A stretch of DNA of 13,549 nucleotides, from contig JACPZJ010000018.1 of assembly GCA_016195585.1 (NCBI GenBank), positions 1 through 13,549 on the forward strand. Direction: 5' to 3'. The notes beneath the pieces are model-generated. The model worked only from the letters and a program-made list of their open reading frames with translations, searched no databases and was not told the DNA's origin. The translations under genes and the position numbers were made by a program. Source of the stretch: Nitrospirota bacterium. Its GTDB lineage: Bacteria; Nitrospirota; CAKKRA01; 9FT-COMBO-42-15. Below, in pieces: positions 1 through 7,339 of this stretch (position 1 is its first letter; each line of letters opens with the position of its first letter).

Positions 1-279
1 ATCTGCCCTTGTCTCAGGGGCAGCAGGCCTTGCTATTGTTGGCTTCTTTTTTATTTTTATTGCCCGTGCAGTCTTTTTTGATGGTCTTGCCTTTGTTGTC
101 CTCTTTGCTGGTTTGACATTTTTGGCAGGTTTTAACTTCTTTGCAAGCCTTACAGCCTTCTTAGTTTTCTTAATCTCCTTTTTTGTTTTCTTTTGCCCCT
201 TGACCCTTGCCCCTTGACCCTTTTTCTTCTTTTGCCCCGTGCCTTTTGCCCTTTGCCTCTTGCCCTTCTTTATCGGCAT
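1..279 (-). CDS. Lysine/alanine-rich basic protein, 3' end outside the window
   Basis: An open frame of 93 codons starts with ATG at 279, one base overlapping the TGA of the chaperone gene (TGATG), and runs off the window. The product is extremely basic. It is mostly Lys, Ala, Arg, Thr and Pro, with motifs such as KKTKKAV, LAKKLKPAK and PAKRTTKARPSKK, and has no hydrophobic segment. This composition resembles the tails of bacterial histone H1-like proteins, so nucleic-acid or polyanion binding is possible, but no fold is recognisable. The first 35 or so codons are read through the low-complexity CCCTTGA/CCCTTGC repeat at 190-262, giving a G-Q-x-K pattern. The real N-terminus could therefore be repeat-derived sequence captured by the frame. 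No other ATG lies inside. The one-base overlap suggests translational coupling to the chaperone. Confidence 0.55.
   Translation of the reverse strand, partial: MPIKKGKRQRAKGTGQKKKKGQGARVKGQKKTKKEIKKTKKAVRLAKKLKPAKNVKPAKRTTKARPSKKTARAIKIKKKPTIARPAAPETRAD
190..262. repeat. Low-complexity CCCTTGA/CCCTTGC heptamer repeat
   Basis: On the plus strand this stretch is a loose tandem array of units such as CCCTTGA, CCCTTGC and CCTTTTGC. Similar units occur at 1211-1240 and, reversed, at 4599-4677. Here the repeat lies inside the start of the lysine-rich frame. Confidence 0.6.
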
Positions 280-1127
280 CAAAGCACCCCCAATATCCTC
301 AGCCTGTTATATTCCTTATTAAAGATCCCTCTCCCTAAAAGGGCCATGCCTTTATAAAAATCTGATTTTGCCAGCGCCAATAAATCCTCGCAAAACTTCG
401 CACCCCACTGCAGGAGATGGTCGCGCAAAAATTCATCGCACATCGCCTCGTATTCCTCTGCCTCTTTTATATTGCCTTCTTCAAGAAGCCCTGCAATCCT
501 CTCGCTCAGGATAGAGACAAACTCGCATTCATGGCTTATATGATCAGGCATCTCTCCGCCTTCCACGCCAAGCCCTGCCTTCTTGTAGCGCTCATTAACA
601 TCAGATGTCCTTAAACCCATAACCTGCCTCTCCCCGCGATAGACAGATTCATAGGGAGAGATAAAGGGGAGATAGGTATCGTATATATTCCTGCAATACT
701 CCTCCCTTAATGAGTCAAATGTCTCAGCAAATTTCTGGCCATTCATATTCAAGATAGCAACCCTGCCGTCGTCCATTCTTTTATTGCTTGTAAAGACCTT
801 AAAAAGCCCTCCGAGATTATCAGAGTGGGTACCATTTACAATGCCCCTTGTAAATTCTACTGTAGGCTCATTGAAGCCATCTGCAAGGAATCTGTAGAGG
901 AGGCTCTTAGTCCTGCAGCCTCTTATCTTCTCCTTCATATCCATTGGAAGAACAATATCTTCATCCTCAACAGGCGCAGGCTCCCTCTTCCTTGATATCA
1001 TTGCCCTTACCCAGAAGAGGTTGTTATGCCTTACCCCCTCTGTCTTCCAGAACCTTGCATCCTTCTCATCCACAAAGAGATGATCAATCTCTGTAACCTC
1101 TCTCTTTTTTTCTTTTATATTTTCCAT
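279..1127 (-). CDS. TorD/NarJ-family molybdoenzyme maturation chaperone
   Basis: This 282-residue protein is probably a cytoplasmic chaperone that binds the apo catalytic subunit of a DMSO-reductase-family enzyme and helps cofactor insertion. The family signature is visible in order: an N-terminal helical stretch with LLYRFLADGFNEP (about residue 76), then YLPFISPYESVYRGERQVMG (about 152), then PDHISHECEFVSILSERIA (about 194), then DHLLQWGAKFCEDLLALAKSDFYKGMA (about 236). The P-D-H...E pattern followed by a W...F helix is typical of TorD/NarJ proteins. It is somewhat longer than usual because of about 70 extra charged N-terminal residues. The ATG at 1127 has AGGAGA upstream. It sits downstream of the VWA gene in the same operon as a molybdopterin oxidoreductase, which supports the role. 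Its exact client is inferred from position. Confidence 0.85.
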   Translation of the reverse strand: MENIKEKKREVTEIDHLFVDEKDARFWKTEGVRHNNLFWVRAMISRKREPAPVEDEDIVLPMDMKEKIRGCRTKSLLYRFLADGFNEPTVEFTRGIVNGTHSDNLGGLFKVFTSNKRMDDGRVAILNMNGQKFAETFDSLREEYCRNIYDTYLPFISPYESVYRGERQVMGLRTSDVNERYKKAGLGVEGGEMPDHISHECEFVSILSERIAGLLEEGNIKEAEEYEAMCDEFLRDHLLQWGAKFCEDLLALAKSDFYKGMALLGRGIFNKEYNRLRILGVL

Positions 1128-1150
1128 AACATTATTCTCCTGAGATTCCT

Positions 1151-1207
1151 GTAGGGACGGCCTTTATGGCCGCCCACATGAAGGGCAACCGCAAGGGTTG
1201 CCCCTAC
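1151..1207. repeat. Composite palindromic intergenic repeat with GTAGGG ends
   Basis: The element begins GTAGGG and ends CCCCTAC. It contains two hairpins: CGGCC-TTTAT-GGCCG on the left, and GGGCAACC-GCAAG-GGTTGCCC at 1183-1203 on the right. It lies in the 119-bp gap between the VWA gene and the chaperone gene, so in the operon transcript it would form a strong double hairpin. The GTAGGGG...CCCCTAC ends recur in the repeats at 9238-9265 and 10050-10077. Confidence 0.6.
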
Positions 1208-1210
1208 AAA

Positions 1211-1240
1211 CCACTGGACCCCTTGAATCCTTGAACCCTT
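1211..1240. repeat. CTTGAA(T/C)CC low-complexity repeat
   Basis: The stretch contains CCACTGGACC followed by CCTTGAATCCTTGAACCC. The same phrase, in the opposite orientation, occurs at 4599-4635, so the two copies form a dispersed family within one operon. Confidence 0.5.
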
Positions 1241-1246
1241 TTACAC

Positions 1247-3595
1247 TTACCCCGCCAGCCTTTTATAAATCTGCGGTATCTTTAATGGCAGCTTTTCAAC
1301 ACTATCAATAATAGTATAATTCGCCTCGCCATACATGTGCGGCAGATAGCCTGCACCTTCTTTATCTATTGTAATGCAGAAGGCTGTAATCCCCTTTTCC
1401 TTTGCCTCTATCAATGCCTTTCTTGTATCCTCAATGCCATACTCGCCTTTATATTCATCATAGTCCTCTGGTTTTCCGTCGCTGAGCGTAATCATCAGTT
1501 TTTTTCCTGCATCAATTCTATTTAAGATTTCTGTAAGGCGCCTGATCGGCGCGCCCATCCTCGTATAGTCCCCTGCCTTTAACCCTGCAATCCGTCTTCT
1601 TACATCATCGTCATACTTATCATTAAAATTCTTTACAATATAAAAATCACAGTTCGCCCTTGTCCTGCCTGAGAAGGCATAGATAGCATACTTATCCTTA
1701 ATTCCCTCCAGCGCCTCAGAAAGTAAAACAAGCGCCTCCCTCTCTGTATTTAGCACCCAGCCGTCAGTGGAGCCGCTGATATCCACAATGATGGCAGCAG
1801 CCACATCCCTCTTATCCCTTTCCATGCTGGTATAGAGTCCGTCCGATGGTGTTGAGCCTGCCCTGATATCCGCAACCATCTCCACCACTGCATCAATATC
1901 TATCTCATCACCGGATGTCTGCCTGCGGAGCCTCTTTGCCTCAAATCTCATTGCCTCAAATTGCCTTCTGATGGAGTGTATTAAATGCGAGTGCTTTGCC
2001 TGTATGTCCTCAATAATTTTATCGCTGCCTTCAGAAACCAAAATCTCACGCAGGGCGCACCAGTCTTTCCTGTATCTCCCCATCCTGAAATCCCATTCGT
2101 CATATACAAAAACACCGGGGCCCTTTTCAATAACCGCATCTATATTGGCATCTACAGCAGGCGTCTGGAACCGCGCCTTGAATTTCTCCCCTGCCTTCTC
2201 AAGAGAACGCATCAAAAGGCTGCTGTCTATCTCCCCGAGATCGGACAGCTCCTTTTCTATCCTCTCCCTAACCTCATCTGATACGCCATCTACAGTCTTC
2301 TTTTCAAGGATGAGAAATTCGCCATCACCACCCATGTTCTCAAGCTCTTCGTCTGTAAACTCCCTCTCCTCTTTTATGTCCCAGCCTGTGCTTCTGAGTT
2401 TTAATCTGTCATCCTGCCCCTCTAAGAAGCCCGCCTCTGCCTCCTCAATCTCTTCCTTTGCCTCTCTTATCACATCCCTTATTGTCTTATTTATAAATGC
2501 CTCTGCCTCTGTGATTGTCTCTGGTTTGATAACACCGTAATAGAAGACAGGCATGAGCTTATTATAATAGCCTGCGATATTATCATCAATCAACCTGTAA
2601 ATCTCTATCGCAGCCTCTGCTGAGGTCATTGCGGAGGAATCATACGAACAAATCGCCTCAAGGGCAGCAGGCAACAACTTATTTAACAGCGGCATATCTT
2701 CAATAAGAACTTGTTTATTATCATCATCCATCAGATATCTCAGGAGGCCCTCAACAATCCTCTCCTTTGGAGAAAGATTTTTTATATCCACTCTCTCTTT
2801 GAGAACAAGCCTTCTAAATAATTCAGCGTCCCTTGCATAGCCTTTAAATTCTTTGCAAAGCAGGCTTTCAATGCGGATATTCTCCAGAATCATGTAGATA
2901 TCAATGGCAAGATTCTTCTCCGGAAAGAGGTTAAAGAAGTTCTCAAAATCAGAAAGTTTATCTTTAGCCTCTATTTTATATTTCCTCTTTAATCCCTGTG
3001 CGCCCTTCTTAATATCATCAAGCCTGAGCCTGAATGTGCCGTATCTTACCTGGCCATATTTGTGGGCAATAATAACCTTATAGGCCTTGAGGTTTGTATC
3101 TTCTTCATCTGATATCTTGATATTTGACGGCAGGAATATCGTCAGTGTATCTGTGTAGGCCTCCTTACCCTCTTGCAGCATAAGGCCGTCTCCGAGCGCC
3201 TTTTCATAAAGCCGTAAGATTCCCTCAACCTTCTTAAACTCAAGCCCGGGGCTGGATAATTTCCTTATCCTCTCAGCGCTGTCAACCCGGAGATGGCCGT
3301 CTGACTCGCCGCTGATATCATAAAACTCTATCTCTTTATTAATCCATACAGGAAGATCTTCTATACTGATCTCTTTTAAAACATCAGGCGCGGTTAAAAA
3401 GAAATGAAAGGCAAGATCAGAATCTGTTTTTGCAAGGAGGCGGCCGTGCTTAAGTATCTCGTCCCTCTCGCCTGTATCCAGTTTTAAGAGCGGCTCAATC
3501 AGGGTATGCAGGCCGTAGCTCTCTCCCTGCAGGCTAAAGTTAGTCCTGCCGAGTATTTGAATGAGCTCGCTTCTTATATCTTCTTTAAATGCCAT
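1247..3595 (-). CDS. NorD-like protein with C-terminal VWA domain
   Basis: This 782-residue soluble protein consists of about 580 residues of helical, charged sequence with an acidic stretch near residues 380-450, followed by a C-terminal von Willebrand A domain from about residue 598. A complete MIDAS metal site is visible: DISGST (about 605-610), the Thr of DYTRMG (about 679) and the Asp of TLSDGKPEDY (about 706). The DISGSTDGW phrase and the long N-terminal part match NorD/CbbO-type proteins, which elsewhere work with a MoxR/NorQ AAA+ ATPase to remodel or activate metalloenzymes. No such ATPase lies in this window. The ATG at 3595 is 6 bp behind the stop of the 78-residue gene and has only a weak ribosome site, so translational coupling is likely. 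A role in maturing the neighbouring molybdoenzyme is inferred. Confidence 0.85.
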   Translation of the reverse strand: MAFKEDIRSELIQILGRTNFSLQGESYGLHTLIEPLLKLDTGERDEILKHGRLLAKTDSDLAFHFFLTAPDVLKEISIEDLPVWINKEIEFYDISGESDGHLRVDSAERIRKLSSPGLEFKKVEGILRLYEKALGDGLMLQEGKEAYTDTLTIFLPSNIKISDEEDTNLKAYKVIIAHKYGQVRYGTFRLRLDDIKKGAQGLKRKYKIEAKDKLSDFENFFNLFPEKNLAIDIYMILENIRIESLLCKEFKGYARDAELFRRLVLKERVDIKNLSPKERIVEGLLRYLMDDDNKQVLIEDMPLLNKLLPAALEAICSYDSSAMTSAEAAIEIYRLIDDNIAGYYNKLMPVFYYGVIKPETITEAEAFINKTIRDVIREAKEEIEEAEAGFLEGQDDRLKLRSTGWDIKEEREFTDEELENMGGDGEFLILEKKTVDGVSDEVRERIEKELSDLGEIDSSLLMRSLEKAGEKFKARFQTPAVDANIDAVIEKGPGVFVYDEWDFRMGRYRKDWCALREILVSEGSDKIIEDIQAKHSHLIHSIRRQFEAMRFEAKRLRRQTSGDEIDIDAVVEMVADIRAGSTPSDGLYTSMERDKRDVAAAIIVDISGSTDGWVLNTEREALVLLSEALEGIKDKYAIYAFSGRTRANCDFYIVKNFNDKYDDDVRRRIAGLKAGDYTRMGAPIRRLTEILNRIDAGKKLMITLSDGKPEDYDEYKGEYGIEDTRKALIEAKEKGITAFCITIDKEGAGYLPHMYGEANYTIIDSVEKLPLKIPQIYKRLAG

Positions 3596-3601
3596 TTTGT
3601 A

Positions 3602-3838
3602 TCAATAAAATGGTGTTGGCGGATACCACTTAATCCCTGCCTTTGTGAGTAGCGCCTTTGCCTTATCCCCATCCTCGGGATTTACATGTATCGTTGCATG
3701 ATACGGCTCTACAGATGCAACCGATTTATAAACCATCGGGATATTTTCCTTTGCAAGGGCATCATATGCCTTGTTGTAATCACCATTCATATATTCAACC
3801 CTTATTGGTGCTGTAACTATTGTGCCAACCTTAGCCAT
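3602..3838 (-). CDS. Small conserved-looking protein of unknown function (78 aa)
   Basis: The product is unrecognised. It is soluble, has no cysteine and no signal peptide, and contains two histidine/tyrosine-rich stretches, SVEPYHATIHVN and KWYPPTPFY. The alternation of strands (TIVTAPIRVEY, ATIHVN) and helices (YNKAYDALAKE, GDKAKALLTKAG) would fit a small ferredoxin-like beta-alpha-beta fold such as ACT or a signalling domain, but this is only a guess. Translation looks genuine: a strong GGGGG Shine-Dalgarno lies about 8 bases before the ATG. The gene sits between the iron-sulfur subunit and the VWA gene, 6 bp from the latter, so it is likely part of the enzyme or its assembly system. Confidence 0.75.
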   Translation of the reverse strand: MAKVGTIVTAPIRVEYMNGDYNKAYDALAKENIPMVYKSVASVEPYHATIHVNPEDGDKAKALLTKAGIKWYPPTPFY

Positions 3839-3886
3839 GTTGTAATCCCCCTTTCAAAAGCTGTTTATATTTGATATATGTAGGAT

Positions 3887-3911
3887 GTCATTCCTGCGAA
3901 GGCAGAAATCT
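3887..3911. repeat. GTCATTCCTGC palindromic repeat
   Basis: GTCATTCCTGC-GAA-GGCAGAAATC forms a short imperfect hairpin between the iron-sulfur and 78-residue genes. On the plus strand it is followed by a T-rich run (CTATTTTTTTATT), so it resembles a terminator in that direction, but no plus-strand gene precedes it. It is more likely a dispersed repeat related to the element at 12014-12056. Confidence 0.4.
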
Positions 3912-3937
3912 ATTTTTTTATTCTTCCTAAGGAAAAT

Positions 3938-4564
3938 TTATCTAATTACCTTTGCCCCTGTCTTCTGGCTCTCAAGTATCTGTGCGAGGTGTTTTGCATG
4001 CCTCTCCCTCATAATGGTTGACATCTCATTTATGTCGCCAAAATAGAGCGCCTTTGTTGAGCATTTTGTTGCACATGCAGGCATAAGCCCCCTGTCCACC
4101 CTGTCCTTGCAATAATCGCATTTTATAATCTTCTTTGTAACAGGATTAAACTGCGGCGCGCCAAAGGGACATGCTGCAATACAGGACTTGCATCCTATGC
4201 ATGCCTTCTCATCTACAAATACTATCCCGTCTGCCCTTTTCTGCATTGCGCCTGTCGGGCATGCCTCCACGCATGGCGCAGGATCGCAGTGATTGCATGA
4301 CGCCCATACATAGGTTGTCTTTAATTTGCCGCCAATGACCTTTGGTCCAACCTGAACAATCCTGCACCGTCTCGGGCCGACCGGGTCATCGTGCTCAAGC
4401 TTGCAGTGAGTCTCGCAGCCAAAACAGCCGATGCACCTTGACTGGTCATGGAACATCTGCCACTGCTTTGAGTGGCCTCTTAAAGTTACCCTTGACTCTC
4501 TCCCTTCTTGGGCAACCTTTTTTTCTGCAAATCCCTCTTCTGCCTTATATAAATATTCTGTCAT
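3938..4564 (-). CDS. Ferredoxin-type iron-sulfur subunit (PsrB/PhsB/DmsB-like), four [4Fe-4S] clusters
   Basis: This 208-residue protein would carry electrons between a redox partner and the molybdopterin subunit encoded just upstream. Sixteen cysteines fall in four groups: CIGCFGCETHC (44-54), CNHCDPAPCVEAC (90-102), CIGCKSCIAAC (122-132) and CDYCKDRVDRGLMPACATKC (149-168). This is the standard arrangement for four [4Fe-4S] clusters in PsrB, PhsB, DmsB and FdnH-type subunits, and the length is normal. No Tat or Sec signal and no C-terminal membrane helix are visible; the first 35 residues are charged. The ATG at 4564 has GGAGG about 7 bases upstream. It lies 117 bp behind the catalytic gene in the same operon. 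The family is certain; the substrate of the complex is not. Confidence 0.93.
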   Translation of the reverse strand: MTEYLYKAEEGFAEKKVAQEGRESRVTLRGHSKQWQMFHDQSRCIGCFGCETHCKLEHDDPVGPRRCRIVQVGPKVIGGKLKTTYVWASCNHCDPAPCVEACPTGAMQKRADGIVFVDEKACIGCKSCIAACPFGAPQFNPVTKKIIKCDYCKDRVDRGLMPACATKCSTKALYFGDINEMSTIMRERHAKHLAQILESQKTGAKVIR

Positions 4565-4598
4565 TCCTTTTCCTCCTTATGCCTTATATCTCAAAGTA

Positions 4599-4677
4599 AA
4601 GGATTCCAGTGGTCAAGGGGTCAAGGATTCAAGTGGAATACACTTGAACCCACGAACCCATGAACCCATGAACCCTA
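4599..4677. repeat. Repeat cluster between catalytic and FeS subunit genes
   Basis: Three structures lie side by side: CAAGG-type units (GGTCAAGGGGTCAAGGATTC), a perfect hairpin TTCAAGTG-GAATA-CACTTGAA at 4628-4648, and a tandem array of about three GAACCCAT units at 4654-4675. The cluster is transcribed between two subunits of one enzyme, so it could affect message stability or subunit ratio. Length changes of the tandem units are to be expected. Confidence 0.6.
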
Positions 4678-4681
4678 TCAT

Positions 4682-6991
4682 TTAATCTTCTGTAAATGGC
4701 AGCACATTCCCATCCTCTGCCTGTTTCCCATTCCACACAACCTTCTTTGCCTTCCTATCCCACATAGGCGCATTCTTCATCGCCACCTTGTTCACATAGG
4801 CGCCGAGCTCGCTTTTATCAACAGGATATTCCGGGAACCTCTTTAGAAATTCGTGCGTCTTCTTTAATGCCTCTTTCTTTGATGCCCCCTTCTTCCACAC
4901 AAGAACAAGCTGCGCCTTAAACTCAGCCTGATTATAAACAGGGTCTGTAATAATATCATCAATAAGCCAGCTTACATTCCTGTTTGTAATCCCGGGAACA
5001 AAGGGCTGATATTCATCTGTACTGCAATATGTCCATATCTGTCTTGGATCCGTCTCCTCTGTCACCCAAGCATAGCCGTCAAGCTCAGAGCGTATGCTCT
5101 CAAGTTTTACATAATCACCGTCATCAATGCCGAGCGCCTTTGCAAGCTCTGGGTGTATCTGGATATAGCGGTCAGGCTCAAGCTCATCTGTCCATGGCCA
5201 CCAGTGCCCCATCTCGTGGAAGCTTGATACTGGCCTTCCAGTGCAAAGGATAAGCGGATGCTCTTTGAAATCCTCAGGGTCGCTGACAGGCGTGTGCCCG
5301 CCCTCCCTGTGCTGAGGCAGATAGTCCCAACCGAGTTCCCTTATTGCATCTGATGTAACCTCAATCTTGCCTGATGGCGTCGGAAACCTTCTCGGCGGAT
5401 TAGACTCAGGATATGGCTCGTCCTTATACATTATATAAGTGCCCCTTATCTTTGCATCAGGGGAGTCAAATCTCATTGCCTCTTCTTCTGTAAAGGCAGG
5501 CCACATCACGCCGCCCCGCGCTGTTGCTGCTGGATCAAGGGTCTTCTTTGTGCAGCCTGCTGTAAAAGGCTCCTGCTTATTGAAGAAGTCTGTTGCTGCT
5601 GCCATATCAACCCTTGTCGGATCATCCTTCCTCCTCCATGGGAACCACTTAAGTCCTTCTTCCTTTCCAAAGACCCTGTCTGCAATGCCCGCTATTACAT
5701 CTATATCATTCCTGCACTCCCAGTTCTCTTTAATTGCCTGATTAAACCAGGACATTAATCTGTTGTTTCCATGATGGCACAGCCCCTCTCTCTCCACCCA
5801 TGATGTTATTGGAAATGACACATGCGCATGCTGATAGGTAAAATTGGGATGAAAGGAGTTATGTATCGCTATATCCACATTACTCTTAAATGCTGCTGCA
5901 TACTTCTGTGTAAATGGCATCTGGGCCATCATATTCCCATTCCACCATACTGCCCTTATTGGATAAGGCTTCTGTATAAATATCGCATTCGGAAAGTTGG
6001 CAGCAGAAACATCTGCCCAGCCGATTAATTTATCAGAGATTACAGGCGCCTTTACCGGCGGCAGGGATGCAAGGTCTTTCCCCGGACTGAGCGGCGGCCT
6101 GCAGTTGTGCAGCCAGTTCCATCCGCCGCCTTCTACACCAATTGAACCAGTAAGCGCCACTAAAATCCCATAGCAGCGGTTGATATTATTTGAATTGTAT
6201 GTTTGTGCTGTGCCGAGACAGCCTGATACTGATGCAGGCGTATTTGTGGCAAACATCCTCGCTGCCTCAATAATGGTCTCCTTCGGCACCCATGTGATCT
6301 TCTCTGCCCTCTCAGGCGGCATCTTCTCTATTAACGGCCTCCACTCGTCTAAACCATGCACCCATTTATCTACAAACTCTTTGTCATATAGATTTTCTTT
6401 GAGGATTACATGTATCATCGCCATAACAAGCGCAGCATCTGTATTCGGCCTGAGCCTTATTGCAATATCTGCCTTGGACATGGATGCATTGAATCTCGGG
6501 TCAATCCATATAATCTTTGTGCCGCGCTCCTTTGCATCAAGCACCCAGAGCATCTCTACCGGATGGTTTGCTGCTGTATTTGAACCTGCGATCATTATGC
6601 ATTTTGAATTTACCCAGTCTGTTGTCGGGTTCATAAGCCTTCCAAGGTCCTTTGCGCCATAGGTATAATTTATTGCAACACCCGGGCTCTCGCAGCAGAT
6701 CGGCCCCTGGCCGACAACATTCGGCGTACCCCAGATTTTTCCGAACCTTGAACCGCCGAGTTTCCATAAAAAGTCAGCGCGGCCTGTCCTGTGGATCATC
6801 AATGCCTCTGCCCCATATTCCTTTTTTACCTTAAGCAGCCTCTCCGCAGCAAAGTCCATAGCAGCATCCCACGATGCCCTCTTGAATTCATCGTTGAGGC
6901 TCTTTCTTACCATCGGGTATTTCACCCTCAATGGATTATAGATATGCTGGAATGCGCCTGAGCCTTTTGGACATAAAGCGCCTTTGCTCAA
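4682..6991 (-). CDS. Molybdopterin oxidoreductase catalytic subunit (FDH/PSR/NAP-like), N-terminus missing
   Basis: This is a DMSO-reductase-superfamily catalytic subunit with bis-MGD cofactor. Visible motifs: the last FeS-motif cysteine in GALCPKG (residue 7), the probable Mo-ligand cysteine in ICCESPGVA (C100, aligned with the Sec/Cys of formate dehydrogenase), GSNTAANHP (136-144), IWIDPR (161-166), FPTPSGKIEV (536-545) and the C-terminal MGD-binding domain from about 579 (HPLILCTGRPVSSFHEMGHWW). The frame opens at a TAA (7027-7025) and reads KERRGYIYGDPEHPLSKGALCPKG. The family's GDPEHP stretch is therefore present, but the preceding CxxCxxxC part and any signal peptide are absent, and the only start is a TTG at 6991. 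The gene looks 5'-truncated or frameshifted and may be unable to bind its [4Fe-4S] cluster. Substrate (polysulfide, thiosulfate, formate or other) cannot be decided. Confidence 0.88.
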   Translation of the reverse strand: MSKGALCPKGSGAFQHIYNPLRVKYPMVRKSLNDEFKRASWDAAMDFAAERLLKVKKEYGAEALMIHRTGRADFLWKLGGSRFGKIWGTPNVVGQGPICCESPGVAINYTYGAKDLGRLMNPTTDWVNSKCIMIAGSNTAANHPVEMLWVLDAKERGTKIIWIDPRFNASMSKADIAIRLRPNTDAALVMAMIHVILKENLYDKEFVDKWVHGLDEWRPLIEKMPPERAEKITWVPKETIIEAARMFATNTPASVSGCLGTAQTYNSNNINRCYGILVALTGSIGVEGGGWNWLHNCRPPLSPGKDLASLPPVKAPVISDKLIGWADVSAANFPNAIFIQKPYPIRAVWWNGNMMAQMPFTQKYAAAFKSNVDIAIHNSFHPNFTYQHAHVSFPITSWVEREGLCHHGNNRLMSWFNQAIKENWECRNDIDVIAGIADRVFGKEEGLKWFPWRRKDDPTRVDMAAATDFFNKQEPFTAGCTKKTLDPAATARGGVMWPAFTEEEAMRFDSPDAKIRGTYIMYKDEPYPESNPPRRFPTPSGKIEVTSDAIRELGWDYLPQHREGGHTPVSDPEDFKEHPLILCTGRPVSSFHEMGHWWPWTDELEPDRYIQIHPELAKALGIDDGDYVKLESIRSELDGYAWVTEETDPRQIWTYCSTDEYQPFVPGITNRNVSWLIDDIITDPVYNQAEFKAQLVLVWKKGASKKEALKKTHEFLKRFPEYPVDKSELGAYVNKVAMKNAPMWDRKAKKVVWNGKQAEDGNVLPFTED

Positions 6992-7106
6992 AGGATGCTC
7001 CGGGTCGCCATAGATATATCCTCTCCTCTCCTTTTACCCTATGAGGGAAACCCCAATTCCCTCTATAAGAATAAAAAATAATTCTATTAGCAAAACTATT
7101 TTTCAT
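6936..7106 (-). other. Short out-of-frame reading frame over the broken 5' end
   Basis: From an ATG at 7106 with AAAGGAAAG just upstream, 56 codons run to a TAA at 6938-6936, overlapping the catalytic gene out of frame. It includes RVKGEERIY, which is close to what should precede YGDPEHP in the catalytic subunit, so a one-base frameshift near 7010-7030 may separate the two. It contains no cysteine, so even joined it would not restore the FeS site. It is probably what a ribosome would read at this promoter, not a gene of its own. Confidence 0.35.
7043..7063. repeat. Perfect 7-bp inverted repeat at the truncation point
   Basis: GAGGGAA-ACCCCAA-TTCCCTC lies just where homology of the catalytic subunit ends. 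It could be a scar of the event that removed the 5' end, or a leader hairpin. Confidence 0.4.
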
Positions 7107-7128
7107 CTTTCCTTTAAAAGGGTAGTAA

Positions 7129-7157
7129 ATAATAAGTCTTCACATAACTAATGTCAA
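7129..7157 (-). promoter_or_regulatory. Strong sigma-70-type promoter facing the molybdoenzyme operon
   Basis: On the minus strand TTGACA (7157-7152) is followed after exactly 17 bp by TATTAT (7134-7129). The start point would be near 7122, about 15 bases before the AAAGGAAAG-ATG at 7106. It is the nearest good promoter upstream of the truncated catalytic gene. Confidence 0.6.
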
Positions 7158-7177
7158 ATTGATTATATTAATGTAAG

Positions 7178-7232
7178 AATAAAGTTTGATTATGATTTGA
7201 GGTGTTAATAGAGAAATAAGGTTTGATTATGA
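7178..7232. repeat. Pair of 18-bp direct repeats
   Basis: AATAAAGTTTGATTATGA at 7178-7195 and AATAAGGTTTGATTATGA at 7215-7232 differ at one base and are 37 bp apart. The second copy makes up the abnormal last codons of the RelE remnant. Confidence 0.55.
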
Positions 7233-7339
7233 AAATCGCCAAATATCCAGACCTCTTCACCGACAATTTTAAATACTACCCTGTAATCTCCAACTCTCAG
7301 CTTCCAATACCCGTGAAGCGTCTTTCTTAAAGGCTCACC
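7205..7339 (-). pseudogene. RelE/ParE-family toxin remnant (C-terminal half)
   Basis: The frame reads GEPLRKTLHGYWKLRVGDYR followed by VVFKIVGEEVWIFGDFHNQT, then ends at a TAA at 7207-7205. GxPLR..L.G.WKLRVGDYRVV is the conserved C-terminal strand-loop-strand of RelE-type mRNA interferases, including the basic residues around the active site. The N-terminal half (about 40-45 residues) is missing, there is no start codon, and the frame is fused out of phase to the antitoxin start. The last residues after IFG also depart from the usual GIRHR-type ending. It is not expected to make a toxin. Confidence 0.7.

Noticed and set aside
417..614. Open plus-strand frame opposite the chaperone gene
   Set aside because: It is the complement of a well-supported gene, has no ribosome site and its product shows no family pattern. 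The same holds for the other plus-strand frames between 1337 and 6834.
6980..7030. Selenocysteine (UGA) readthrough to explain the missing N-terminus of the oxidoreductase
   Set aside because: The in-frame stop is TAA, the Mo-ligand position already holds a cysteine, and no CxxC lies upstream in any minus-strand frame.
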